Source: Clostridia bacterium (GTDB lineage: Bacteria > Bacillota > Clostridia > Peptostreptococcales > Anaerovoracaceae). From it: a stretch of 64,000 nt of DNA. Under the pieces are notes generated by a model that was not told the DNA's origin, ran no database searches, and saw nothing but the letters and a program-made list of their open reading frames with translations. Position numbers and translations under genes: made by a program. Numbering within the stretch: position 1 is the stretch's first letter; each line of letters starts with the position of its first letter. Shown piece after piece: positions 1 to 7,696 of the stretch. The stretch is taken from the NCBI GenBank assembly GCA_910575405.1, contig CAJTER010000013.1, positions 1-64,000 on the forward strand. Direction: 5' to 3'.

Positions 1-237
1 CAGTTCATTGGAACAGAGAGAAAAATATCCAAGAGAGGATCTTCCAGTCTGCGTAAGATTGGATATGAAGTGATGAGATGCCTGAAAACACATAAAGAAC
101 CAGAAGACGCAGCAGTGTATAGGTTTATCTTGAAGAAAGAAAAAGAAGGGAAATCGAAACGTGCAGCTAAGATAGCAGGATTAAATAAATTTCTCAGGAT
201 TTATTATGCACGTGTAATGGAAGTATACCAGAATTAA
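1..237 (+). CDS. IS110-family transposase, C-terminal end (cut by window edge)
   Basis: The reading frame is open from the first base and stops at 235-237, giving 78 residues. It contains a stretch like SKRGSSSLRKIGYEVMRCL, typical of the C-terminal Transposase_20 region of IS110-type DEDD transposases (serine-rich catalytic region followed by a basic helical tail). The N-terminal RuvC-like domain must lie left of the window, so intactness cannot be judged. IS110 elements lack obvious terminal inverted repeats, so the right end of the element is not visible. The family call rests on motif recognition only. Confidence 0.75.
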   Translation, partial: QFIGTERKISKRGSSSLRKIGYEVMRCLKTHKEPEDAAVYRFILKKEKEGKSKRAAKIAGLNKFLRIYYARVMEVYQN

Positions 238-262
238 AAAGAACTAAAGCAGAGAATACGAC

Positions 263-363
263 AGACCGGATTTTCCACCGGTCTAATCGTCGTGGAAAAA
301 ATTCATATTAAAAATTTATAAAAAACCTGCTAAAAAGTCTTGACTTTTGTTAGGAGGTTTTTA
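263..363 (+). terminator. Two hairpins after the IS110 gene, the second terminator-like
   Basis: A GACCGG/CCGGTC hairpin lies at about 264-283. A longer hairpin at 321-362 pairs AAAAACCTGCTAA with TTAGGAGGTTTTT (one mismatch) and also has an inner AAAAGT/ACTTTT stem. With A and T runs on both sides it could terminate in either direction. It probably ends transcription from the insertion element. Confidence 0.55.
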
Positions 364-608
364 TTCTAAAAACTTCCGCAGGGGTTCGAACCCGAAAGGG
401 CACAGGCATGTGAAAAAAATTGCCGCCGGAGCATATAAAGAAATCGTACCATATAATATGTAAGAAATGAACAAAAAACTGGTATTCTGTATACAAAAAA
501 GACATGACTCGCTGATTTTCGTCATAAAATCGTAGCATATTGGTTTGTTTTGTGATAATATAGTTATTGTATGCGACTGAAAAAACTTTGGAAAGGAAGG
601 TTTCAGAA
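364..608. other. Intergenic stretch before rnfC
   Basis: No convincing gene is present. A perfect 12-bp palindrome GGGTTCGAACCC at 382-393 resembles a tRNA T-arm core, but no tRNA body can be folded around it on either strand. AT-rich sequence at about 540-575 probably carries the rnf promoter, though no clear -35/-10 pair stands out. Confidence 0.4.
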
Positions 609-1925
609 ATGAGTCAACAGAAAAAGCATTTGCAAAGTATCCGGGTGAGTCATGAGAAGCACACTTCGGCGTGTGAAACCCAGGTAATGCCTGTTCCCGA
701 TACTGTATGCATTTCCATGTCTCAGCATATTGGAGCCCCATGTAAGCCTTTGGTAAAAAAAGGCGATTATGTAAAGGTGGGACAGCCAATCGGTGATACA
801 GATGCTTTTGTAAGTGCTCCCATCCACTCAAGTGTTTCAGGCACAGTGACAGGAATCGAAGGAATTCGTTCCGTAATGGGTGGAGAGGACCAGGCAATTG
901 TAATTGAGACAGATAAAAAGCAGGAGGTTTGGGAAGAAATTAAGCCTCCGGAAGTGAACAGCAGGGAAGACTTTGTAAAAGCAATCAGGGCCAGCGGTCT
1001 GGTAGGTTTGGGCGGAGCGTCTTTCCCAACCCATATCAAGTACAATCCTCAGAATATTGATGAGGTTGATACTTTAATCGTAAATGGAGCGGAATGTGAG
1101 CCCTTTATAACTTCTGACCACAGATTGATGCTGGAAAACCCTCAGGAGATCATCGACGGCTGCGTGATTGTTATGGAGCAGCTGGGATTAAAAGAGGGCT
1201 ACATCGGCATTGAAGAAAACAAACAGGATGCCATCAGCCTGCTGAACAAAATGCTGGCAGAGCAGAACCATCCGGAAATAAAAACCGTAACCCTGAGAGC
1301 CCGTTATCCGCAGGGAGCGGAACGTGTTCTGGTATATGAGGTCACAGGAAAGACGATGAACGCAGGCGTGCTTCCGGCGCAGCTGGGCGTGATTCTGTCC
1401 AATATTACGACTATTGCGTTTGTAGGCCAGTATTTTAAAACAGGACGGCCTCTTACTACGAAGAGAATTACAGTAGACGGATCTGCAGTGACAGAGCCTA
1501 AGAACATTATTGCGCCTATTGGAACCAGCATTGCCGATATTATCGCATTCTGCGGCGGATACAAGGCAGAGCCAAAGAAGATCCTCATGGGCGGACCGAT
1601 GATGGGACGTGCAATTTTCTCCGACAGAACGCCTCTTGTTAAAAACAACAATGCGATTCTGGCCTTTGCAGGAGCCCAGGCGATTATTCCTGAGGAAACC
1701 GGCTGTATTAACTGCGGAAAGTGCCACAAGGCATGTCCGTTCAAGCTGCTGCCGACTGCTTTTGCTACAGCTTATGAAAACAAGGATGCGGATAGGCTGA
1801 ATCAACTGCAGATCATGCAGTGTATGGAATGCGGAAGCTGCTCCTATGTATGTCCGGCCAGAAGACCGTTGGGCTTCATCAACAAGCTGAGTAAAGCGTT
1901 TGTAAAAGAGGAGGCAAATAAGTAA
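609..1925 (+). CDS. rnfC: Rnf complex subunit C (electron transport complex protein RnfC)
   Basis: Peripheral NADH-side subunit of the Rnf ferredoxin:NAD+ oxidoreductase, which links reduced ferredoxin oxidation to NAD+ reduction and ion export. The protein (438 residues) has the barrel-sandwich start (GAPCKPLVKKGDYVKVGQPI), a NuoF-like nucleotide/flavin region (GLGGASFPTHIK, NGAECEPFIT) and two 4Fe-4S motifs, CINCGKCHKACP near residue 365 and CMECGSCSYVCP near residue 404. The frame opens at 567, but a GGAAAGGAAGG Shine-Dalgarno sequence at 590-600 favours the ATG at 609. It is the first gene of rnfCDGEAB and overlaps rnfD by one base (TAATG), which suggests coupled translation. Confidence 0.96.
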   Translation: MSQQKKHLQSIRVSHEKHTSACETQVMPVPDTVCISMSQHIGAPCKPLVKKGDYVKVGQPIGDTDAFVSAPIHSSVSGTVTGIEGIRSVMGGEDQAIVIETDKKQEVWEEIKPPEVNSREDFVKAIRASGLVGLGGASFPTHIKYNPQNIDEVDTLIVNGAECEPFITSDHRLMLENPQEIIDGCVIVMEQLGLKEGYIGIEENKQDAISLLNKMLAEQNHPEIKTVTLRARYPQGAERVLVYEVTGKTMNAGVLPAQLGVILSNITTIAFVGQYFKTGRPLTTKRITVDGSAVTEPKNIIAPIGTSIADIIAFCGGYKAEPKKILMGGPMMGRAIFSDRTPLVKNNNAILAFAGAQAIIPEETGCINCGKCHKACPFKLLPTAFATAYENKDADRLNQLQIMQCMECGSCSYVCPARRPLGFINKLSKAFVKEEANK

Positions 1926-2881
1926 TGGAAAAACAATATTATGATAACCTTGTCGTATCCTCTGCGCCTCACGCGGTGTCAAATGTTGATACGACGAAAG
2001 TCATGGGGACGGTGCTGGTGGCATTGGTTCCGGCATTTGCGGTAGGCATTTACCAGTTCGGATACAAGGCTGCTGTACAGACCATCCTCTGTATTGCTGC
2101 CTGCATCGTATTTGAGTGGCTGTTCAACGCACTCATGAAGAGAAAGCAGACAGTAGGCGATCTGAGCGCTGCCCTTACAGGTGTGCTCATTGCCTTTAAT
2201 ATACCAGCAAGCCTGCCTTACTGGATGTCCATAGTCGGCTGTTTTGTAGCAATTGTTATTGTAAAGCAGCTGTTTGGAGGAATTGGGCAGAATCTGGTAA
2301 ACCCGGCAGTAACAGCAAGAATTGTACTGTTTATTTCCTTTGCAACGGAAATGACAACCTGGCCTATTCCAAGAGGCGCAGGCGCGACAGATGCTACGAC
2401 GGGCCCGACTCCGCTTGGTATTTTATCGGAAGGCGGCGGACAGATGCCATCCAATCTGGATATGTTCCTTGGAAATATCGGCGGATGTATCGGTGAAGTC
2501 AGTGCTCTGGCTCTGCTCATCGGAGGAATTTTCCTCATTTGGAGAGGGATCATCTCCCCGATTATTCCAGTATGCTTTTTGGGAACTGTGTTTGTTCTGG
2601 CACTCATCGTTCCTGGACAGGATCCGATTTTCCACCTCTGTGCAGGCGGACTGATGCTGGGTGCATTCTTCTGTGCAACCGACTATGTAACTTCCCCCAT
2701 CATGCCGCTGGGCAAGGTGATCTTTGGAATCGGATGCGGTATACTGACCTTTGTGATTCGTGTATATGGCGCTTATCCGGAAGGTGTTTCATTTGCAATT
2801 CTGCTGATGAACATTCTGACTCCACACATCGACAACTTCTGCACCAGTAGAGCGTATAAAAAGGGAGGCGGCAAAGAGTAA
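1925..2881 (+). CDS. rnfD: Rnf complex subunit D (membrane flavoprotein)
   Basis: Integral membrane subunit of Rnf, homologous to NqrB. The 318 residues are mostly hydrophobic helices. The loop at residues 158-165 (TTGPTPLG) matches the covalent FMN site, with Thr162 the expected phosphoester-linked residue; the family motif is usually TGATPL, so Pro replaces Ala here. The start overlaps the rnfC stop and the end overlaps rnfG (TAATG), so the operon is translationally coupled throughout. ApbE, encoded at 6662, is the likely flavin transferase. Confidence 0.96.
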   Translation: MEKQYYDNLVVSSAPHAVSNVDTTKVMGTVLVALVPAFAVGIYQFGYKAAVQTILCIAACIVFEWLFNALMKRKQTVGDLSAALTGVLIAFNIPASLPYWMSIVGCFVAIVIVKQLFGGIGQNLVNPAVTARIVLFISFATEMTTWPIPRGAGATDATTGPTPLGILSEGGGQMPSNLDMFLGNIGGCIGEVSALALLIGGIFLIWRGIISPIIPVCFLGTVFVLALIVPGQDPIFHLCAGGLMLGAFFCATDYVTSPIMPLGKVIFGIGCGILTFVIRVYGAYPEGVSFAILLMNILTPHIDNFCTSRAYKKGGGKE

Positions 2882-3432
2882 TGAAAAGTAATACATTTAA
2901 AGACAATATCGCCCCTGCTTTAGTATTGGTAATCATCTGTCTGGTGGTTACAGCAGCTCTTGCAGGGACATACGGGGTAGCAAATCCTCTGATTGAAAAA
3001 AATGCGCAGAAAACAGCTGATGAAGCCAGGGCAAAAGTACTGCCTTCCGGCGACAGCTTTACGCCTTATGATGGTAAGCTGGTAGAAGGCGTTACAGAAT
3101 GCTATTTTGCGGATAACAAATCCGGAATGGCTGTAACAGCTACATACAAGAGCTTTGGCGGAACTTTGTCCGCTATGGTTGGCGTTGACAAGGACGGAAA
3201 AATAACAGGCGTAACAGTTACAGAACACGCCGATACCCCGGGTCTTGGGACAAAGGCTATGACCGATGAATATCTGGCACAGTACAGCGGTGTGGATACC
3301 GCAGGCCAGGACAACATCAAAAATGACGCTGCAATCGATCAGATCGTAGGCGCTACCATTTCTTCCAACGCAGTATATCAGACTGTTAGCGAAGCACTGC
3401 TGCAGTACAAGGAATGCGGAGGTGTTAAATAA
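2881..3432 (+). CDS. rnfG: Rnf complex subunit G (FMN-binding)
   Basis: A 183-residue protein with one N-terminal membrane helix (about residues 9-30) and an extracytoplasmic FMN_bind domain. The flavinylation motif VGATISS places the FMN-bearing threonine at Thr159. GVTVTEHADTPGLGTKA is the usual conserved stretch of this domain. The protein passes electrons between RnfD and the membrane core of Rnf. It sits between rnfD and rnfE with one-base overlaps on both sides. Confidence 0.96.
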   Translation: MKSNTFKDNIAPALVLVIICLVVTAALAGTYGVANPLIEKNAQKTADEARAKVLPSGDSFTPYDGKLVEGVTECYFADNKSGMAVTATYKSFGGTLSAMVGVDKDGKITGVTVTEHADTPGLGTKAMTDEYLAQYSGVDTAGQDNIKNDAAIDQIVGATISSNAVYQTVSEALLQYKECGGVK

Positions 3433-4115
3433 TGAACAAACTTTCAATTATTACAAAAGGGTTTATTAAAGAAAACCCAGTACTGGTTCAGCTGCTTGGG
3501 TGCTGTCCTACGCTGGCTGTAACCACCAGCGCAATCAACGGCCTTGGCATGGGCGTTTCCACCATGGCGGTACTGATTTGCGCCAACATCGTAATTTCCA
3601 TCTTGAAAAAAGTAATTCCCGATAAAGTGCGTATCCCGTGCTACATCGTTGTAATTGCCGGATTCGTAACTATTGTACAGTTAATGCTCAAAGCGTACCT
3701 GCCGGCTCTGGACAAAGCGCTGGGCCTGTTTATCCCGCTTATCGTAGTAAACTGTATTATTCTGGGAAGAGCGGAAATGTTCGCAAGCAAGAATTCGGTT
3801 GTAGACTCTGCTCTGGATGGAATCGGCATGGGTCTTGGCTTCACTGTAGCTCTGGGCATCATGGGTCTCATCAGAGAATTCCTGGGAAGCGGCACTGCTT
3901 TTGGTATTACACTGACGGCAAATGCCATTACCCCTATGGGAATCTTCATGCTGGCTCCTGGCGGATTCTTCGTATTTGCCATTCTCATTGCGGTGATTAA
4001 CTTCGCATCAAAAGGAAAGGCAATCAAGAAAAAGAGCTTTGGCTGCGAAGGCTGTGCTATGGCTGGAACCTGTAGCGGTAGCAGCTGCAGCGAAAAAGAG
4101 GAGGCTAGCGCATAA
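3432..4115 (+). CDS. rnfE: Rnf complex subunit E, with a cysteine-rich C-terminal tail
   Basis: A 227-residue integral membrane subunit of the NqrD/RnfE family with about six helices, including the conserved LGCCPTLAVT start and the central IVVNCIILGRAE stretch, whose cysteines fit the intramembrane iron-sulfur site shared with RnfA. The last 25 residues form a cytoplasm-like tail with four more cysteines (CEGC, then TCSGSSC). That tail is not part of the conserved family core and could bind metal. The gene overlaps rnfG and rnfA by one base each. Confidence 0.95.
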   Translation: MNKLSIITKGFIKENPVLVQLLGCCPTLAVTTSAINGLGMGVSTMAVLICANIVISILKKVIPDKVRIPCYIVVIAGFVTIVQLMLKAYLPALDKALGLFIPLIVVNCIILGRAEMFASKNSVVDSALDGIGMGLGFTVALGIMGLIREFLGSGTAFGITLTANAITPMGIFMLAPGGFFVFAILIAVINFASKGKAIKKKSFGCEGCAMAGTCSGSSCSEKEEASA

Positions 4116-4708
4116 TGAAAGAGATTATTGTAATTATCATGAGTGTTATCCTTGTAGATAACTTCGTTTTATCCCAGTTCCTGGGTATCTGTCCGTTCCT
4201 TGGAGTTTCCAAGAAGCTGGACTCCGCATCTGGTATGGGATTTGCTGTAACCTTTGTTATGGTTCTGGCGACTGCTGCCACATGGCCGATCCAGAAGTTC
4301 CTGCTGGATCCTTATGGCATCGGATACTTGCAGACAGTCGTGTTTATTCTGGTTATTGCATCTCTGGTACAGCTGGTTGAAATGACCCTGAAGAAATACA
4401 TGCCGCCGCTTTACAAGTCGCTGGGCGTGTTCCTGCCACTGATTACGACAAACTGCGCGGTACTGGGCGTTACCATCAACAATATCAGTGATGAATTGAC
4501 CTATATCCAGTCCCTGTTCAATGCAGTGGGCGCTGGAATCGGTTTCCTGCTGGCTATGGTGCTCTTCGCAGGTCTGAGAGGCAAGCTGGAAGACTGCAAA
4601 ATGGTCCCTGTATCATTTCAGGGAATTCCGATTACACTTGTTACTGCGTCAATTCTGTCCCTATCCTTTATGGGATTTTCCGGCGTGGTAGAAGGTTTAT
4701 TTGCGTAA
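4115..4708 (+). CDS. rnfA: Rnf complex subunit A
   Basis: A 197-residue integral membrane protein of the NqrE/RnfA family, inverted in topology relative to RnfE. The conserved LGICPFLGVS near residue 25 and ITTNCAVLGV near residue 110 carry the cysteines expected to hold the intramembrane iron-sulfur cluster. It forms the ion- and electron-conducting core with RnfE. The length is normal for the family. A 15-bp gap with an AAGGAGGG Shine-Dalgarno sequence separates it from rnfB. Confidence 0.96.
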   Translation: MKEIIVIIMSVILVDNFVLSQFLGICPFLGVSKKLDSASGMGFAVTFVMVLATAATWPIQKFLLDPYGIGYLQTVVFILVIASLVQLVEMTLKKYMPPLYKSLGVFLPLITTNCAVLGVTINNISDELTYIQSLFNAVGAGIGFLLAMVLFAGLRGKLEDCKMVPVSFQGIPITLVTASILSLSFMGFSGVVEGLFA

Positions 4709-4723
4709 GGAGGGATACGAGAG

Positions 4724-5584
4724 ATGAATGTATTAATACCTGTAGGTATCGTAGTAGTCATTGGCCTTGTAGCCGGTATCATTCTTACCATCGCATCAAA
4801 GGTAATGTTTGTGCCAGTTGATCAGCTGGTTCTGGATGTGAGAGCAGCTCTTCCGGGAGCAAACTGCGGCGCATGCGGATTTAACGGCTGTGACGACTAT
4901 GCTGCTGCACTGGCAGAGGACAAAGATACACATAATGTAAGTACGGCAGCCTGCCCGGTAGGCGGCGCGGATCTGGCAGCGGCCCTTGCGGGAATCATGG
5001 GCGTTGAAGCAGAATCCGCTGACCCGAAGGTAGCCATGGTTATGTGCCACGGAAATTCCGGCGCAGCAAAGACCATCATGGAACACAACCGCATCAAGAG
5101 CTGTAAAGAAGCAAATCAGTTCTACGGCGGCCAGTGGTCCTGTCGCTACGGCTGTCTGGGAATGGGCGACTGCGCGGATGTCTGCGATTACGGCGCAATC
5201 TGCATTAACGATGGAGTTGCCTTTATTGACAGAGAAAAGTGCGTGGGATGCGGCATGTGCGCTAAGGTTTGTCCAAAGCACATTATCGAAATCCACAGCA
5301 AGAAGAGCGTGGTTTACGTTGCCTGCAAATCCGGCGACAAGGGCGCGCAGACCAGAAAGCAGTGCACGGTTGGATGTATTGGCTGCATGAAGTGTCAGAA
5401 GGCATGTAAGTTTGAAGCCATTACCGTGGAAAACAATCTGGCTAAGATCGACTACGACAAGTGCAAGAACTGCGGACTCTGCGCAAAGGATTGTCCGACA
5501 GGCGCTATTTTAAACCTGCGGCCTAAGAAAAAAGCTCCACCAAAGAAGGCTGAGGAAAAGACCGAAGCGGAAGCTACGGCCTAA
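4724..5584 (+). CDS. rnfB: Rnf complex subunit B (ferredoxin-accepting iron-sulfur subunit)
   Basis: A 286-residue entry subunit for electrons from reduced ferredoxin. An N-terminal membrane helix (about residues 3-28) is followed by the 4Fe-4S domain [12 protein letters not shown]...C near residue 47, then a cysteine-rich segment ([11 protein letters not shown]) and ferredoxin-type motifs [24 protein letters not shown] and [12 protein letters not shown]. The tail is rich in Lys, Glu and Ala. It is the last gene of the operon and is followed by a hairpin terminator. The order C-D-G-E-A-B is the one usual in clostridia and acetogens. Confidence 0.96.
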   Translation: MNVLIPVGIVVVIGLVAGIILTIASKVMFVPVDQLVLDVRAALPGANCGACGFNGCDDYAAALAEDKDTHNVSTAACPVGGADLAAALAGIMGVEAESADPKVAMVMCHGNSGAAKTIMEHNRIKSCKEANQFYGGQWSCRYGCLGMGDCADVCDYGAICINDGVAFIDREKCVGCGMCAKVCPKHIIEIHSKKSVVYVACKSGDKGAQTRKQCTVGCIGCMKCQKACKFEAITVENNLAKIDYDKCKNCGLCAKDCPTGAILNLRPKKKAPPKKAEEKTEAEATA

Positions 5585-5617
5585 GCAAAACAAGCAAAAG
5601 CATAGAATGAATAGAAA

Positions 5618-5658
5618 GGGTAGTTACAGGCAAAATCAGCTTGCAGCTGCCCTTTTTT
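5618..5658 (+). terminator. Terminator of the rnf operon
   Basis: A 14-bp imperfect stem (starting GGGTAG, closing GCTGCCC, with G-U pairs) is followed by six T residues, 34 bases after the rnfB stop. It also separates rnf from the convergent gene at 5708. Confidence 0.8.
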
Positions 5659-5707
5659 CTATAGAATACCATTCAAAAGAGCTGCGGCTGCCTCGGCCAC
5701 CCGCAGC

Positions 5708-6226
5708 TCATCCAAGCGGCCTTTCCGGAAGCCGCTTCAAAATCAAATAAGTGACAATGCCGATGAGGATCCCGCTGATGAGGCCGGAAAAGAGCAGCAC
5801 CGGAAAGTAGAAAAAAAGCTTGCCTGTGGAGACCAGCAGGGCAGCTACCAAAAGCTGCCCCAGGTTATGGGCGACGCCCCCGGCCATACTGATGCCGACG
5901 ACAGAAAACAGCCCGGTCTTTTTTAAAAGCGCCATCACAAGGAGGCTGAGCAGCCCTCCGGCCAGAGAGTACATGGCTCCAAAAAAGCCGTTGAACAAAA
6001 GACCTGCAACCAGAATCCGGATCACGTTGATGGACAGAGTATAGCGAAAGCTGAGCACGTAGAGGGACGTGAGAATTACCAGATTTGCGATTCCCAGCTT
6101 GACCCCCGGAATGCCGAAGTTAAAGGGTATGATGGCTTCGACATAAGAAAAAATCAGCGCCAGAGCGGCCATCATGGCAGAGAGAGCGATTCGGGAGCCA
6201 GCGGCGACCTGCTTTTTACTGTTCAT
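5708..6226 (-). CDS. Gx transporter family membrane protein (heptaprenyl diphosphate synthase component I type)
   Basis: A 172-residue protein with five to six hydrophobic helices and the motif FNFGIPGVKLGIANLVIL typical of the Hpre_diP_synt_I family, now often called Gx transporters. It resembles ECF-type substrate-binding membrane components (small, all helical, glycine-rich). In clostridia the family is commonly found beside a NusG-domain-II gene, apbE and rnf genes, exactly as here. That context suggests a role in the flavin/Rnf maturation pathway or in uptake of a related precursor; its substrate cannot be read from sequence. It lies downstream of the 6274 gene on the same strand, 47 bp away. 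Confidence 0.8.
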   Translation of the reverse strand: MNSKKQVAAGSRIALSAMMAALALIFSYVEAIIPFNFGIPGVKLGIANLVILTSLYVLSFRYTLSINVIRILVAGLLFNGFFGAMYSLAGGLLSLLVMALLKKTGLFSVVGISMAGGVAHNLGQLLVAALLVSTGKLFFYFPVLLFSGLISGILIGIVTYLILKRLPERPLG

Positions 6227-6273
6227 AAAATCTATATTACCTTTCTTTCAAAATATTGCCTCAGAACGCCGTC

Positions 6274-6636
6274 CTACTGCGCGATTGCGTCGTATTCTTG
6301 CGAATCTCCCCGGATTTCCACCACCACTTTATTGGGAAGACAGATGATGCTCTGAGATGTTTTTGAAATTTTTCCCCTTTGAACACAATCCTGGCTGTGA
6401 CAATCGGAAAATACCATTGAAACCTTACCATCTTTTATGGTAATCTTATTAATATGGCCTTCCTGCTGAACCGTGACTGTTCGATCCTCTGAAAGCGGGT
6501 AGTAGGCGTACTCCTTTCCGTCTGTTATAATATAGACCATCTGCCCAGGCTCATTTCCTGCGGCGAGCAGCCAGGAAACGGCGAGGCCTGCGGCAATCAA
6601 TACAGCGGCAAGAAGGATATCAGCTTTTCGAATCAT
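6274..6636 (-). CDS. NusG domain II-containing protein
   Basis: A 120-residue protein with one N-terminal membrane anchor (residues 8-25), then a small beta domain with CHSQDCVQRGKIS and the ending IICLPNKVVVEI, the pattern of the NusG_II family (free-standing relatives of the NusG insert domain). The protein is probably membrane-anchored and exported; no enzymatic residues are visible. AAGGAG five bases before the ATG supports the start. It is divergent from apbE with only 25 bp between starts, so both promoters must overlap or lie within coding sequence. Confidence 0.8.
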   Translation of the reverse strand: MIRKADILLAAVLIAAGLAVSWLLAAGNEPGQMVYIITDGKEYAYYPLSEDRTVTVQQEGHINKITIKDGKVSMVFSDCHSQDCVQRGKISKTSQSIICLPNKVVVEIRGDSQEYDAIAQ

Positions 6637-6661
6637 AGGAACTCCTTAGAGGTACATCAAT

Positions 6662-7669
6662 ATGAAACTTATTAAAAAAATAACACTTATTTTATTATGT
6701 GCAGGTCTCATTATACCACAGACTGGCTGCGGAAGCGAGGAGCAGATTTCGGAAAATCAGTTTCTTCTCGACACAATCTGTACCATCACTATCGACGGAA
6801 TGAAAAAGGAAGAGGCGGAGAAGATTATTGTCGAGGCCTTTGAAACCTGCAGGACATATGAAAACATGCTGAGCAAAACAGTCCAAGGAAGCGATATTTA
6901 CAAGCTCAACCATGCGGGGGGAAAATCAGTTGCTGTGCGGGAGGAAACTCTGGCCCTGATTAAAAAGGGCATTGACTATGGACGGCTTTCCGGAGGAGGG
7001 TTTGATATTACCATCGGAGCAGTTTCAGAGCTGTGGGACTTTTCCGGTGAAAATCCAAAGGTGCCGGACGCGGAGCAATTAAAAAAAGCCGTAAACACGG
7101 TGGATTACAGGCAGATTCAGATTGAGGGAAATCAGGTGAGTCTGAAAAATCCCAAAGCGCAGGTGGATCTGGGGGGGATTGCCAAGGGCTATATCGCGGA
7201 TCGGCTCATAGAGCAGATGAAACAGGAGGGCGTAGAGCAGGCTATTATCAGTCTGGGTGGAAATGTTGCCGTAATTGGTGAAAAGGCAAAGGGCGTGCCC
7301 TGGAATATTGGAATTGAGCGGCCCTATTCAGACCGGAGGGAAATTTTGGGTTCTGTAGGTCTGAGCGATGGAACGATTGCTACTTCCGGCGTGTACGAGC
7401 GATGTTTTGAAGAGGGAGGAGTCCTGTATCACCATGTACTGGATCCAAAGACAGGCTATCCGGTTAAAGGAGAACTGGATGCTGTTGCAGTAAAGGGCGG
7501 CGAGGGACAGTCCATAGACTGCGATGCTATGGGTACCATATGCCTCATGGCGGGCGAAAAAAAGGGCCGCAGATTGCTGAAGGAATTTCCGGAGCTGGAG
7601 GCTGCTTTTATTGATAAATCCGATCACATCAAGACTACAGAGGGGATTACCATCAACCCAGCTCAGTAG
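6662..7669 (+). CDS. apbE: FAD:protein FMN transferase ApbE
   Basis: A 335-residue lipoprotein-like enzyme that transfers FMN from FAD to a Thr of target proteins, here most likely RnfD and RnfG. The N-terminus has a positively charged start, a hydrophobic core and a lipobox-like Cys (PQTGC, residue 23). The ApbE core is clear: GGFDITIGAVSELW, the ligand-binding VDLGGIAKGYIADR, then ISLGGNVAVIG and the C-terminal DAMGTICLMAG. The close rnf operon strengthens the substrate assignment. yfhO follows 27 bp downstream on the same strand. Confidence 0.93.
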   Translation: MKLIKKITLILLCAGLIIPQTGCGSEEQISENQFLLDTICTITIDGMKKEEAEKIIVEAFETCRTYENMLSKTVQGSDIYKLNHAGGKSVAVREETLALIKKGIDYGRLSGGGFDITIGAVSELWDFSGENPKVPDAEQLKKAVNTVDYRQIQIEGNQVSLKNPKAQVDLGGIAKGYIADRLIEQMKQEGVEQAIISLGGNVAVIGEKAKGVPWNIGIERPYSDRREILGSVGLSDGTIATSGVYERCFEEGGVLYHHVLDPKTGYPVKGELDAVAVKGGEGQSIDCDAMGTICLMAGEKKGRRLLKEFPELEAAFIDKSDHIKTTEGITINPAQ

Positions 7670-7696
7670 TACAGCAACAGTAAGGGAGGAAGCGAT

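Noticed and set aside
364-420. tRNA remnant or attachment site suggested by GGGTTCGAACCC at 382-393
   Set aside because: The motif is a perfect palindrome and no acceptor, D or anticodon arms can be folded around it on either strand; it could be chance.
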